From: Methanimicrococcus blatticola
GTDB lineage: Archaea; Halobacteriota; Methanosarcinia; Methanosarcinales; Methanosarcinaceae
Length of the DNA: 64,000 nt
Direction: 5' to 3'
Assembly: GCF_004363215.1 (NCBI RefSeq)
Contig: NZ_SNYS01000009.1
Span: 156,047 to 220,046 of the forward strand
The notes beneath the pieces are model-generated. The model did no database searches and had not been told where the DNA came from. It worked only from the letters and a program-made list of their open reading frames with translations. The stretch's first letter is position 1. Every line of letters begins with the position of its first letter. Shown piece after piece: positions 45,006 to 54,080 of this stretch. Position numbers and translations under genes: made by a program.

Positions 45006-45350
45006 TCAATTTTTAATTTTAACGACAACATTTGTGTTAATTGTCCATTCATCCGCTTCGTCTTTTATTTCTTCTGGAATGAGTTTGTTTGAAACATCAT
45101 TGCCGAGCATTAAAAACGCCGAATTTTTTTCTTTTTGGATTTGAACCGACGCGAAAACGGAGTAAAAAGGCGTTTCATTTCGAAGCACTTCGACTGCTTT
45201 ATTTTTCGTTTTGCCGTTTTTCTTATTTTTGTCCTTTTTCTTATTTTTTACATATTTCTCATATTTTCCGTTTTGTTTCATGGATTTATTGAGTTTTTTT
45301 CCGTATTTTCGGATTTTTTTAATTGTTTTTATATAATTCATTTTCATCAC
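45006..45350 (-). CDS. Hypothetical protein with Lys-rich N-terminus
   Basis: A 114-aa frame. Residues 8-53 are almost entirely Lys, Asn and Gly with a few aromatics (KKLNKSMKQNGKYEKYVKN), likely unstructured and nucleic-acid-binding. The C-terminal half (VLRNETPFYSVFASVQIQKEK, LMLGNDVSNKLIPEEI) has the alternating pattern of a small beta domain and could be real. It diverges from the hexuloisomerase gene. ATG 45350 or the ATG one codon later would serve as the start. I do not recognise it. Confidence 0.45.
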   Translation of the reverse strand: MMKMNYIKTIKKIRKYGKKLNKSMKQNGKYEKYVKNKKKDKNKKNGKTKNKAVEVLRNETPFYSVFASVQIQKEKNSAFLMLGNDVSNKLIPEEIKDEADEWTINTNVVVKIKN

Positions 45351-45434
45351 TTTTCATTACTTTAAAGCGGTTCTTTTATATGAGATTGAAATTAAGACGA
45401 TATTAATTTATTTTAACTTTAGGAAGGAAAAAGT

Positions 45435-46067
45435 ATGTCTTGCGGTTGTCAAAAAGATACAGCGAAAGAATCAGTGAATGAATCAATGAAAGAATCAACA
45501 GATATTGTCATTGAAACAATGGAAATTTTAGCCGAACAAATTAAAGCAACAACAGAAGCTGTGTCGCAAAATGAAATCTATGATATGCTGACAACACTTT
45601 TAACCGCCAAAGAATCCGGAAACACCGTTTTCGTTGCCGGTGCCGGACGCTCAGGTCTTATGGGACGCGCTTTTGCAATGCGCCTCATGCATATGGGATT
45701 TAAAACATATGTTGTCGGCGACACCGTTACGCCCGCTGTTCAAAAAGGCGATGTTTTGGTGGCAATTTCCGGATCCGGAAACACAAAATCAATCGTTGAA
45801 ATCGGCAGCAAATGCAAAACAATCGGCGCAACCGTCATTGCAATCACATCCAAAGACGGATCCGATCTCAAAAAATTACCGGCAATCAATGTGATTTTGC
45901 CCGCCAAATCCAAAGATGACAATTCAGGCGGCCCTGTCAAAACACCGATGGGAACATCATTTGAAATCTTAGCACTTGTCTTTTTAGACTCGGTTATTAT
46001 GCAACTTATTGATTTGACCGGCGTAACAGAAGATGAAATGAAAGCCCGTCACGCAAATACCGAGTAA
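45435..46067 (+). CDS. hxlB: 6-phospho-3-hexuloisomerase
   Basis: A SIS-domain isomerase converting 3-hexulose 6-phosphate and fructose 6-phosphate. In archaea the reverse ribulose monophosphate route makes pentose phosphates. Core motifs are VFVAGAGRSGLMGRAFAMRLMHMGF, VGDTVTPAV, and ISGSGNTKSIVEI; the C-terminal FEILALVFLDSVIMQLI helix matches the family. The N-terminal 20 residues (MSCGCQKDTAKESVNESM) are an unusual cysteine-containing, Glu/Ser-rich extension. AGGAAGGA precedes ATG 45435, and a TATATG-like box lies near 45377. The partner hexulose-phosphate synthase gene is not adjacent. Confidence 0.9.
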   Translation: MSCGCQKDTAKESVNESMKESTDIVIETMEILAEQIKATTEAVSQNEIYDMLTTLLTAKESGNTVFVAGAGRSGLMGRAFAMRLMHMGFKTYVVGDTVTPAVQKGDVLVAISGSGNTKSIVEIGSKCKTIGATVIAITSKDGSDLKKLPAINVILPAKSKDDNSGGPVKTPMGTSFEILALVFLDSVIMQLIDLTGVTEDEMKARHANTE

Positions 46068-46089
46068 TTAAATTTCAATAAATCAAAAA

Positions 46090-46152
46090 ATCAAAATTTA
46101 AAAATTTAAAAATTTAAAAATTTAAAAATTTAAAAATTTAAAAATTTTAAAA
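46090..46152 (+). repeat. AAATTTAAAA tandem repeat
   Basis: About six copies of a 10-bp AAATTTAAAA unit follow the hexuloisomerase gene. Confidence 0.85.
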
Positions 46153-46341
46153 ACCAACAATTTAAAATTAATCATTCAAAAATTAATTAATAATTTAAAA
46201 ATTAACATTTACTTCAAAAATTAATAATATTCCACAAATTAATTATTTTTGATAAATTCAATTTATTTTAATCATTTATCATTAATCAAAGTTCATTAAA
46301 TGAATATAAATTAATTTCAATCAATCATCATGAGGAAAATT

Positions 46342-47454
46342 ATGTCTGACATCCAATTTTCAAAAGGCGTCTCAAGCATTAATATCTCCGGCATCCGCAA
46401 ATTGTTTGAAGCCGCCGGTCCGAATGCGATTAACTTAGGCATCGGCCAGCCGGATTTTGATACCCCTCAAAATATCAAACTTGCGGCCATCCAAGCCATT
46501 GAAGACGGTTTTACAGGTTACACCGCAGGTCTCGGCATTCCCGAACTTCGAAACGCAATCAGCGACAAATTCAAGCGTGAAAACAATTTTGAAGTCAGCC
46601 CCGACCAAATCATGGTCACCTCCGGCGCGTCAGAAGCGCTTTACATCACAACCGCCGCCTTAGCCAGCCCGGGCGATGAAGTTCTCATCCCAAACCCCGG
46701 ATTTCTCGCTTACAAATCCATCGTCAACATGCTCAACGGCAAAGATGTCAGCGTTAAAATGAAAGAAGACTTGACCGTTGACCCGAATGATGTTTTGGAA
46801 AAAATCACACCCAAAACCAAAGCCTTAATTTTAAATTCTCCCGGAAATCCAACCGGTGCCGTTTCTTCCAAAGAAGACATCAAAGCCATTGCCGATATTG
46901 CAACGGACAAAAATATCACAATCATTTCCGACGAAGTCTATGAATATTTCATTTACGAAGGAACGCACACAAGCCCCGCGCAGTTCACCGACAATGTTGT
47001 AACCATCAACGCTTTCTCAAAAAGCTATTCCATGACCGGTTGGCGCGTCGGCTATCTCGCCGCGAACAGCGATTATGTCGGCCAGATTTTAAAGGTTCAC
47101 CAATATTTACAGGCCTGTGCCAGTTCAATCGGTCAGAAAGCCGCTCTTGAAGCGATTACCGGACCTCAGGAATCTGTCACAATCATGAGAAATGAATTCA
47201 AAAAGAGACGTGACTTTTTAGTCAAAGGGCTTCATGACATCGGCATCAATTGCGTAACGCCGCAGGGCGCTTTTTACGCGTTCCCTGAAGTTAAGAATTG
47301 CGACGAAGCCGCCGCCAATCTTTTGAAAAATGATGTCGTTGTAACCCCGGGAACCGCTTTCGGTGAAAACGGCAAAGATCACATTCGTATTTCATACGCT
47401 TCTTCAATGGAAAATATTGAAAAAGCATTGGAAATCATGGGAAGAGTTCTCTAA
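46342..47454 (+). CDS. PLP-dependent aminotransferase, aspartate/aromatic type
   Basis: A 370-aa class I aminotransferase of subgroup I-gamma. Key elements are NLGIGQPDFDTP, GYTAGLGIPELRNAI, NSPGNPTGAV, the PLP lysine Lys227 in AFSKSYSMTGWRVGYLA, and the C-terminal arginine in DHIRISYASS. It most likely uses aspartate or aromatic amino acids; the exact substrate is open. The frame begins at ATG 46330, but ATG 46342 is chosen because GAGGA lies seven bases before it and MSDIQFS fits better. A perfect hairpin with T run overlaps the stop codon. It differs from dapL at 15 kb. Confidence 0.88.
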   Translation: MSDIQFSKGVSSINISGIRKLFEAAGPNAINLGIGQPDFDTPQNIKLAAIQAIEDGFTGYTAGLGIPELRNAISDKFKRENNFEVSPDQIMVTSGASEALYITTAALASPGDEVLIPNPGFLAYKSIVNMLNGKDVSVKMKEDLTVDPNDVLEKITPKTKALILNSPGNPTGAVSSKEDIKAIADIATDKNITIISDEVYEYFIYEGTHTSPAQFTDNVVTINAFSKSYSMTGWRVGYLAANSDYVGQILKVHQYLQACASSIGQKAALEAITGPQESVTIMRNEFKKRRDFLVKGLHDIGINCVTPQGAFYAFPEVKNCDEAAANLLKNDVVVTPGTAFGENGKDHIRISYASSMENIEKALEIMGRVL

Positions 47455-47466
47455 CTCTTCTTTTTA
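47441..47466 (+). terminator. Aminotransferase gene terminator, stop codon at the loop
   Basis: GAAGAGTT (47441-47448), CTCT, AACTCTTC (47453-47460), then TTTTTATTTTTT. The TAA stop spans loop and stem. Confidence 0.8.
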
Positions 47467-47513
47467 TTTTTTCATTTTTTTACTTTTTATTTTTACTTTT
47501 TTTATTTTCTTAC

Positions 47514-48512
47514 TTAAAAATCATCGCGAAGCGGCGGCATTTCTTCAAATTTCGGCTCCACTTTCGGAAGCATCCCGATTAATTTTTCAACTAAATTTTC
47601 AATGCCTTCGCCGGTCATTGTTGAAATAATATATTCGATTTCATCTGGCTTTTTAAATTCGTCTCTGTCGGCTTTATTGGCGACAATAATGGATGGAATG
47701 ACAAACTGGTCCTGAATTTCATGCGCCAGCTTTAACTGGGCTTCAATGTCATAACCGCAGCTTTCGCTCGGGTCAATCAAAATAAGAACAATTGCGTCAA
47801 GACGTCGCAATGCGGTGATGGCCTGAAGTTCAATTTCATTTCTTTCAGACATCGGGCGGTCTAAAAGTCCGGGCGTATCAATAATTTGATAGCGGAGCCC
47901 TTCTCTTTCCATGTGGCCGATGTGAATGCCTTTGGTTGTAAACGGATAAGAAGCAACTTCGGGCGTTGCGTTTGTTACAGATTTGACAAAACTGGATTTT
48001 CCGACATTCGGATATCCGGCAACGATGACGGTCGGCTCTTCACGAACATCAGGCAATTTTCGAAGCACATTTCGGGCTTCGCCGAGCAGCAGCAAATCTT
48101 TGCTGATAGATCCGATAATTGAGCTCATGCGGCCGAACGCTTCTTTTCGGGGAACATCGGGCGTTTTATTGCCGCGGATTTTGCCGATGTATTCGCGTGA
48201 CATCGAATGGATTTTTTCAGACGCCCATTTCACGTTGTTTAAAGATTTTTTTAAGTCATCGACACCGATTAAAATGTCGGCTAAATCGTAATAAAAAGGA
48301 GAAATATTATCAAAACTCGGAAACATTTTGGTGATGGACGCTAAATTATCCGTTAAAATGTTGGCTGCGGTCAAAAGCATCGCTTCATTGGCTTCACAGC
48401 GGGATGTCGGTCCGTCAATTGTTTTGCCGGCCATTGTCCTGACAGATCGGCTGTACGCTTTGTCTAAAAGCTCCTCCGACGTCGGAATTGTTTTAATTTT
48501 TTCAAAAATCAT
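47514..48512 (-). CDS. NOG1 family GTP-binding protein
   Basis: A 332-aa Obg/NOG1-type GTPase, linked to large ribosomal subunit assembly in eukaryotes and presumed to act similarly in archaea. The N-terminal helical NOG1 domain (residues 1-155: IFEKIKTIPTSEELLDKAYSR) precedes the G domain with G1 GYPNVGKSS near 168-176, G2 YPFTTKGIHIGH, G3 DTPGLLDRP, and G4 NKAD. It starts at ATG 48512 and is convergent with the aminotransferase gene. On its upstream side is a 425-bp region with a TATA-like CTTTTATAA near 48585. Confidence 0.92.
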   Translation of the reverse strand: MIFEKIKTIPTSEELLDKAYSRSVRTMAGKTIDGPTSRCEANEAMLLTAANILTDNLASITKMFPSFDNISPFYYDLADILIGVDDLKKSLNNVKWASEKIHSMSREYIGKIRGNKTPDVPRKEAFGRMSSIIGSISKDLLLLGEARNVLRKLPDVREEPTVIVAGYPNVGKSSFVKSVTNATPEVASYPFTTKGIHIGHMEREGLRYQIIDTPGLLDRPMSERNEIELQAITALRRLDAIVLILIDPSESCGYDIEAQLKLAHEIQDQFVIPSIIVANKADRDEFKKPDEIEYIISTMTGEGIENLVEKLIGMLPKVEPKFEEMPPLRDDF

Positions 48513-48937
48513 AATAAAACCTGAAATCTTTGTTAGAAGCGCTACATAGATAAACGAAGTAGATAAGCTTTCTTATATTACTCTTTTATAACTCTTTTTT
48601 AGGAGCGGTTCGAATTTTTTTAAACGGATGTAATAATTTCTATCAAAAATTATATCTTTATGAGCATATTTATTATAATAGCAAGCCATAAATAAAAATG
48701 ATAAAAACGATAAAAATGTATTGTAAACAAATTCTTTATTTATATCTATTATTGTATAAAAATTGTCGGCGATTCATTGTCAAACAATACAAAAAACGTA
48801 AACCTTCGAAAATGGATTTATATAGATAAATGTCCTAAATGTAATTTACATATTTGATTATGTATTTTAGATTTATTCTTTAAAATCAATCCGAGAGACA
48901 TAAAATTGTTTTTTTGGCGGATTAATAAAGTGATATC
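48513..48937. other. Divergent 425-bp region
   Basis: Between NOG1 and the CBS regulator. It holds TATA-like TTATAAAAG (minus, near 48586) and ATTTATATAG (plus, near 48810). No ORF, and nothing further is convincing. Confidence 0.45.
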
Positions 48938-49813
48938 ATGGATTTAACAGCGATTCAAAAAGATATTTTAACGGCTTTAGTTAACCTTCAGCGACAGAAA
49001 GAATCTGCCGTCAAAGGCGAAGAGATTGCAGATCTCATTCACCGAAATCCCGGTACGATTCGAAATCAAATGCAGCTTTTAAAAGCGCTCGGCCTTGTTG
49101 AAGGTGTTCCGGGACCCAAAGGCGGTTACCGCCCGACCGGCGAAGCTTATCAAGCGCTTGATATTGAAGTTATGGATGAAGAAATGGTTGTCCCGGTTTA
49201 CCGCAACGGCTCGGCTGTTAACAACACAACGACCGCCGAAATTTCATTCACAACCGTCCGCAATCCCGAGAAATGCAAAGGCGTTGTCAAAATCATCGGC
49301 AACATTAAAGATTTCAATGCCGGCGACCAAATTCAAGTCGGCCCGACACCTGTTAACCGCCTCACCGTCCGCGGTGAAGTGTACGGCCGCGATGACAGCA
49401 ATAATTTAATTTTAATTAACATCACCGAAATGGTTTCACTTCCGAAGAAGAATGTCAAATTCTACATGAAACCGCTCACGCTTGCCGTGAACAGCGGTCT
49501 TGACCTTCAGGAAGTTTCCCGCCACTTCATTGCCAAAAACTTACACGGCGCAGCGGTTGAAGACAACGGCAAGATTGTCGGCGTCATCACGACAACCGAT
49601 GTGACAAAAGCCGTTGCGATGAACAAGCTTGATGTCAAAGCCAAAGACATCATGACCAAAGAACTCATCACAGTCGACGGTGAAATGCAGCTTTACGACG
49701 TTGTCCGCCTGTTCCACAAATATAACATCGGTCAGCTTGTTGTGACCGTTGACGGCATTCCGAAAGGCATTTTGTCCAAGACAGATGTCATGAACGAACT
49801 TGCCGTTTACTGA
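48938..49813 (+). CDS. HTH and CBS domain regulator
   Basis: A 291-aa protein with an N-terminal winged helix (residues 1-72: EIADLIHRNPGTIRNQMQLLKALGLVEGVPGPKGGYRPT), a central beta domain (about 85-155), and two CBS domains at about 168-225 (MKPLTLAVNSGL, GVITTTDV) and 232-290 (DIMTKELITVDG, GILSKTDVM). CBS pairs bind adenosyl ligands, so it is likely a transcription regulator sensing energy or SAM state. Homologues are common in methanogens; target genes are unknown. There is little of a Shine-Dalgarno sequence before ATG 48938. A GATTTTG/CAAAATC hairpin follows the stop codon (49815-49838). Confidence 0.85.
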   Translation: MDLTAIQKDILTALVNLQRQKESAVKGEEIADLIHRNPGTIRNQMQLLKALGLVEGVPGPKGGYRPTGEAYQALDIEVMDEEMVVPVYRNGSAVNNTTTAEISFTTVRNPEKCKGVVKIIGNIKDFNAGDQIQVGPTPVNRLTVRGEVYGRDDSNNLILINITEMVSLPKKNVKFYMKPLTLAVNSGLDLQEVSRHFIAKNLHGAAVEDNGKIVGVITTTDVTKAVAMNKLDVKAKDIMTKELITVDGEMQLYDVVRLFHKYNIGQLVVTVDGIPKGILSKTDVMNELAVY

Positions 49814-50039
49814 TGATTTTGGATTTTTATTCAAAATCTCCTTTTCTTTTTTATTTTAAATTTCTTTTTTTATTCTGAATTTCTTTTTTGTTCTAAATTC
49901 TTCTTTTAAAATTCAGTCTCTTGTTCTCTTTTTAAAACAATTTCATTAATCGGAATGATTATTATTATAAAAAATTCTGCTTATGCCGAACATTTTTTTT
50001 CAGAAAGGTATTTAATGATTATTGTATAAGTTAGGGTCT

Positions 50040-51254
50040 ATGATTGGTATTTCTAAATTATATTGCGGTACCGTCGAGCCGTCTGACGCTCTTCGTTACA
50101 ATCGCGATTCAAAAAAGTTACCGTCACATCTGCTTCAGTTTTCTAAAGACAAAAAACCTGTTGTCGTATGGAATATGACAAAAAGATGCAACCTCGGATG
50201 CGTCCACTGCTATGCGCATGCGGTCAATCCGAATGTTGAGGATAAAACGGAACTTACAACGGAAGAGGGAAAAGCACTTATTGACGATTTAGCGGAATTC
50301 GGATCACCCGTCATTTTATTTTCGGGCGGCGAACCGCTTCTTCGAGAAGATTTGGTGGAATTGGCTCAATACGCGAAAGACAAAGGCATGCGCGCCGTTA
50401 TTTCAACCAACGGAACGCTCATTACAAAAGAAAAAGCGAAACAGCTCAAAGAAGTCGGTTTGTCTTACGTCGGCATCTCACTTGACGGTATGCCGGAAGT
50501 GAACGACCGTTTCCGCTGCTACGACGGTGCTTTTGATGAAGCGATTCAAGGTCTTAAAAATTGTCAGGACGAAGGCATAAAAGTCGGTCTCCGCTTTACA
50601 ATTAACAAACACAATGTTGATGAAATTCCGGCGATTTTTGACTTCCTGGAACGCGAAAAGATTCCGAGAATTTGTTTCTATCACTTAGTTTACGCCGGCC
50701 GCGGCAGTAAAATGGTAGAAGAAGATTTAACGCACGAAGAAACGCGAAAAGTCGTTGATTTAATCATGGACAAAACCGCCGAGCTTCACGCAAAAGGATT
50801 CCCCGCCGAAGTTTTGACGGTGGATAACCATTGCGATGCGCCTTACATTTACATGCGCCTGTTAAAAGAAAATCCCGCACGCGCCGCCGAAGTTTATGAA
50901 CTTTTGGAAATGAATCAGGGCAATTCAACCGGCATCGGAATCGGCTGTGTTTCCTGGAACGGCGATGTTCACGCCGATCAATTCTGGCGCCATCACACAT
51001 TCGGCAACATCCGTGAAAGACCGTTTTCTGAAATCTGGACCGACACAAGCGATCCGCTCATGGCCGGCTTGAAAGACAGGAAAGATTTGCTGCGCGCCAA
51101 CGCACCCAAATGCGCCCGCTGCCAGTGGCTGGCAGTCTGCAACGGCAACTTCCGCGTTCGCGCCGAAGCCGTGACCGGCAACGTTTGGGGTGATGATCCG
51201 GCCTGTTATTTCACGGAAGAAGAAATTACAAAAAAACCTGAAAGCGGAAATTGA
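50040..51254 (+). CDS. ahbC: 12,18-didecarboxysiroheme deacetylase, radical SAM
   Basis: A radical SAM/SPASM enzyme that removes two acetyl side chains from didecarboxysiroheme in the alternative (siroheme-dependent) heme pathway. Recognised from MIGISKLYCGTVEPSDALRY and LPSHLLQFSKDKKPVVVWN, with the SAM triad Cys50-x3-Cys54-x2-Cys57, FSGGEPLLREDL, and the SPASM cysteines (GIGCVSWNGDVH, CARCQWLAVCNGN, DPACYF). ATG 50040 is chosen over the TTG at 50022 by family start and length (404 aa). Other ahb genes are not adjacent. tRNA-Leu follows 65 bases after the stop. Confidence 0.9.
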   Translation: MIGISKLYCGTVEPSDALRYNRDSKKLPSHLLQFSKDKKPVVVWNMTKRCNLGCVHCYAHAVNPNVEDKTELTTEEGKALIDDLAEFGSPVILFSGGEPLLREDLVELAQYAKDKGMRAVISTNGTLITKEKAKQLKEVGLSYVGISLDGMPEVNDRFRCYDGAFDEAIQGLKNCQDEGIKVGLRFTINKHNVDEIPAIFDFLEREKIPRICFYHLVYAGRGSKMVEEDLTHEETRKVVDLIMDKTAELHAKGFPAEVLTVDNHCDAPYIYMRLLKENPARAAEVYELLEMNQGNSTGIGIGCVSWNGDVHADQFWRHHTFGNIRERPFSEIWTDTSDPLMAGLKDRKDLLRANAPKCARCQWLAVCNGNFRVRAEAVTGNVWGDDPACYFTEEEITKKPESGN

Positions 51255-51270
51255 TTCCGTTTTCTTTTTA
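51240..51270 (+). terminator. ahbC terminator with stop codon in the loop
   Basis: GAAAGCGGAA, loop ATTGA holding the TGA stop, TTCCGTTTTC: 10-bp stem with one G-U pair, followed by TTTTTATTTTCC. Confidence 0.75.
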
Positions 51271-51319
51271 TTTTCCTTTTTCTTCTATTTTTATTTGACC
51301 AATTTCTTTTATTTCATTT

Positions 51320-51404
51320 GCAGGGGTTGCCGAGCTTGGTCAAAGGCGCAGGGCTTAGGACCCTGTTCTGTAGAGATTCGCGGGTTCGAATCCCGTCCCC
51401 TGCA
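51320..51404 (+). tRNA. trnL: tRNA-Leu(TAG)
   Basis: GCAGGGG pairs with CCCCTGC and discriminator A. The anticodon loop is CTTAGGA (anticodon TAG), a long variable arm (TGTTCTGTAGAGATTCG region) marks class II, and GGGTTCGAATCCC is the T arm. Length 85 bases, no CCA encoded. A T-rich upstream sequence separates it from ahbC. Confidence 0.97.
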
Positions 51405-51440
51405 TCACATCTCTGATAAACATATCTGATAGAGGATTAT

Positions 51441-52541
51441 ATGCCGGAATTAATGAAAGACAAATTTTATAATGACAAGTCTGTTCACGAACTTGCTTTG
51501 CGCATTCAAGCTGTTTATCCTTTGTTTCAAACAGATGATTTTGTCAGCGGCATAATGGATGAAACATGGAATGAGTTGGAATTAAAAGCCCGCATGCGTC
51601 GAATTTCTGAAAATTTAGGAAAATATTTGCCGGCCGACTATGAACAGGCGCTTGTCATTATTGATCAAGTCCTGGCAGGTTATCCAGAGGGACATAACGA
51701 CTTTTCTTTAATGTATTTTCCGGATTTTGTTGAAGTTTTTGGGCAGGATGAATGCCATTTGGAGTTATCAATCGCTGCGCTTGAGAAGTATACTCCTTTC
51801 TCTTCTTCCGAATTTGCTGTAAGGCCGTTTATCATACACAACAAAAAGCGTATGATGGCACAGATGGCGGTTTGGGCTGAAAATGATAATGAGCATGTCA
51901 GACGGCTTGCCTCTGAAGGTTGCCGTCCCGCTCTTCCATGGGGACAAGCATTGCCCTGCTTTAAAAAAGATCCAACGCCGGTTCTTAAGATTTTGGAAAA
52001 ACTGAAAGCTGATCCATCACTGTATGTCCGTAAAAGTGTGGCCAACAATTTAAATGATATTTCTAAAACACATCCGGACTTGGTTGCGAAACTTGCAAAA
52101 GAGTGGTACGGGAAAAACGAATATACCGATTGGATTGTCAAACACGGATGCCGAACGCTGCTTAAAAAAGGCAATCGGGATGTGCTGGCTATTTTCGGGT
52201 TCCAAAATGCCGCTTCCGTAAATGTAGAAAATTTTACATTAAATGCGTCGTCTGTTTCAATCGGAGACGACATTGTTTTTTCATTTGCCGTTTCGGTCAA
52301 AGAACCGATAAAGGTCAGACTGGAATACGGAATTGATTATGTCAAATCCAACGGGAAACGAAACAGAAAAATATTTCAAATTTCTGAAATTTCACTCAAA
52401 GAAAACCAAAAAAAAGTTTATTCAAAAAAGCACTCCTTCGCAGATGCAAGCACAAGGAAACATCATCCTGGGATGCATTCCGTGACGCTTATTGTCAACG
52501 GTGCGGAGAAAGGAACGCTTGATTTTGAATTAACAAAGTAA
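51441..52541 (+). CDS. AlkC/AlkD-like DNA alkylation repair protein
   Basis: A 366-aa HEAT-like repeat DNA glycosylase for alkylated bases. The helical repeats span about residues 1-250 (DETWNELELKARMRRISENLGKYL; FIIHNKKRMMAQMAVWAENDNEHVRRLASEGCRPALPWG; LEKLKADPSLYVRKSVANNLNDI; DWIVKHGCRTLLKKGN). The last 100 residues (VENFTLNASSVSIGDDIVFSFAVS) form an Ig-like beta domain, as in the AlkC branch. Base excision without base flipping is known for AlkC/AlkD. ATG 51441 follows GAGG by eight bases. The gene lies just downstream of tRNA-Leu; bacterial origin is plausible given the family distribution. Confidence 0.85.
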   Translation: MPELMKDKFYNDKSVHELALRIQAVYPLFQTDDFVSGIMDETWNELELKARMRRISENLGKYLPADYEQALVIIDQVLAGYPEGHNDFSLMYFPDFVEVFGQDECHLELSIAALEKYTPFSSSEFAVRPFIIHNKKRMMAQMAVWAENDNEHVRRLASEGCRPALPWGQALPCFKKDPTPVLKILEKLKADPSLYVRKSVANNLNDISKTHPDLVAKLAKEWYGKNEYTDWIVKHGCRTLLKKGNRDVLAIFGFQNAASVNVENFTLNASSVSIGDDIVFSFAVSVKEPIKVRLEYGIDYVKSNGKRNRKIFQISEISLKENQKKVYSKKHSFADASTRKHHPGMHSVTLIVNGAEKGTLDFELTK

Positions 52542-52725
52542 TAAAACGGATTTTACATCGGCTTCTATTTTCATCTGTCACAGACGGGTTTTTCGGCATT
52601 TTTTACTGACCGTTCTTTTTTTCTTCTTCGATTTTATATTTTTAAATTTAAGTAATTATTTATATCGTTATCTATATAGTTATATTGGAAAACGAAAAAA
52701 CGGAATTAAACGGAGGTAAAATTTT

Positions 52726-53802
52726 ATGACAAATAAAATGACATCAGCAGAGCGCATGGGCGCTTTGATTTCAGGACAAAAGCCTGATCGTGTACCCGTT
52801 GTTCCTTTTATTTCGGGATATAGTACTAAAATTACCGGAATTTCACTTGGTGATTTCTATGCTGACGGAGACAAGTGTTTTGAAGCGCAATTCGCAGCTA
52901 TGAGACTTCACGGTTATGAGCAGACGCCGATGTATGGTTACGCTTCCTGCGGCGCATGGGAATTTGGCGGAGAAATTGGCTTCCCTTATAAAAAAGGTGA
53001 AGGCGCTCCTTATGTGAAAAAGCATCCGGTCGTTACTGTTGAAGATATTGAAAAGCTTGAAGTGCCGAGTTTTGATAAAGAATTGCCGGGCGCATACGGC
53101 ATTGCCGACCGCGTCGCATCGCGTTGTTTTGAGCTTGGGATGCCTGTTACGATTCAGATGGGCAGCAATTTCACCGCATCGTCGGTCATTGCGGATACGT
53201 CCGAATTTTTAATTTGGCTGATTGAAGAACCGAAAGCGGTTCATCTTCTTTTGGATAAAGTCAGCGATATGTACATCAACGCTTTGGATTATTTCGCGGA
53301 GAAATACGGCGCTGAAAGCCTGATGCCTTTTGACGGCGGCCCGACCGAATCAAACAATATGATTCCGCCTCAGATGTTTGAAGATTTTGCTTATCCGTAC
53401 ATGAAAAAAGTTCACAGCCATGTCAAATCTCTCGGGATTCAAACTGTGCTAATGCATCCGTGCGCCAATCAAAATCTGAATCTTCCATATTATGCGAAAT
53501 TGAGAGAAGAATTGAATTGGTCGGGAAAATATTTCTGGATTTTCGGACCTGAAACGCCTATCAAAGACCAAATCAAAGCATTCGGAGATCACGATGTTGT
53601 TTGCGGAAATATCAATCCGCCGCTTTTCCTGAATCATTCTTATGAAGAAATCATGGAAATCTGCAAAAAAACAATTGAAGAAGGCAAGAATTCTCCTTCC
53701 GGATTTGTTCTTGCGCCGGGCTGTGAGTTTCCGGTTGACGCGGATCCCATTAAATTAATGGCAATGGTGGACGCTGCTGAAAAATACGGCAGATATGATT
53801 AA
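52726..53802 (+). CDS. Uroporphyrinogen decarboxylase-fold corrinoid:thiol methyltransferase candidate
   Basis: A 358-aa protein of the UroD superfamily. It has the zinc-binding pattern of methylcobamide:coenzyme M methyltransferases such as MtaA and MtbA: His244-Pro-Cys246 in VLMHPCANQN and Cys333 in LAPGCEFPV. Heme UroD residues are not evident. Other blocks are TSAERMGALISGQKPDRVPVVPF, PFDGGPTESNNMIPPQMFEDFAYPYMKK, and GNINPPLFL. It may move methyl groups from a corrinoid protein to a thiol; the substrate is unknown, and no corrinoid protein gene is beside it. The strong GGAGGT before ATG 52726 and AT-rich promoter suggest high expression. Confidence 0.8.
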   Translation: MTNKMTSAERMGALISGQKPDRVPVVPFISGYSTKITGISLGDFYADGDKCFEAQFAAMRLHGYEQTPMYGYASCGAWEFGGEIGFPYKKGEGAPYVKKHPVVTVEDIEKLEVPSFDKELPGAYGIADRVASRCFELGMPVTIQMGSNFTASSVIADTSEFLIWLIEEPKAVHLLLDKVSDMYINALDYFAEKYGAESLMPFDGGPTESNNMIPPQMFEDFAYPYMKKVHSHVKSLGIQTVLMHPCANQNLNLPYYAKLREELNWSGKYFWIFGPETPIKDQIKAFGDHDVVCGNINPPLFLNHSYEEIMEICKKTIEEGKNSPSGFVLAPGCEFPVDADPIKLMAMVDAAEKYGRYD

Positions 53803-54080
53803 AATATTATTTAATAAAAATTTAATAAAAACGGGTGCAACGACATTTGTTCTAATTATCTGTCGTTTCACCGTTCTTTTTTGAATTTTAATCTTTTTAA
53901 TACATTTATACGAAAATTTATAATTGATTATGTTCTTATTCTTTCCTTCCAACTCGTTTAATTATTAAATTATTACAGACGCTATCGTTTTAAGCCAAAA
54001 AGGAAAGACGAGCCGTCTATTTTGAAAATTCGCAGGTTTATTTTTTTCTTGCGTCTGTTTTTTAAAATGGAGAGAAAAGT

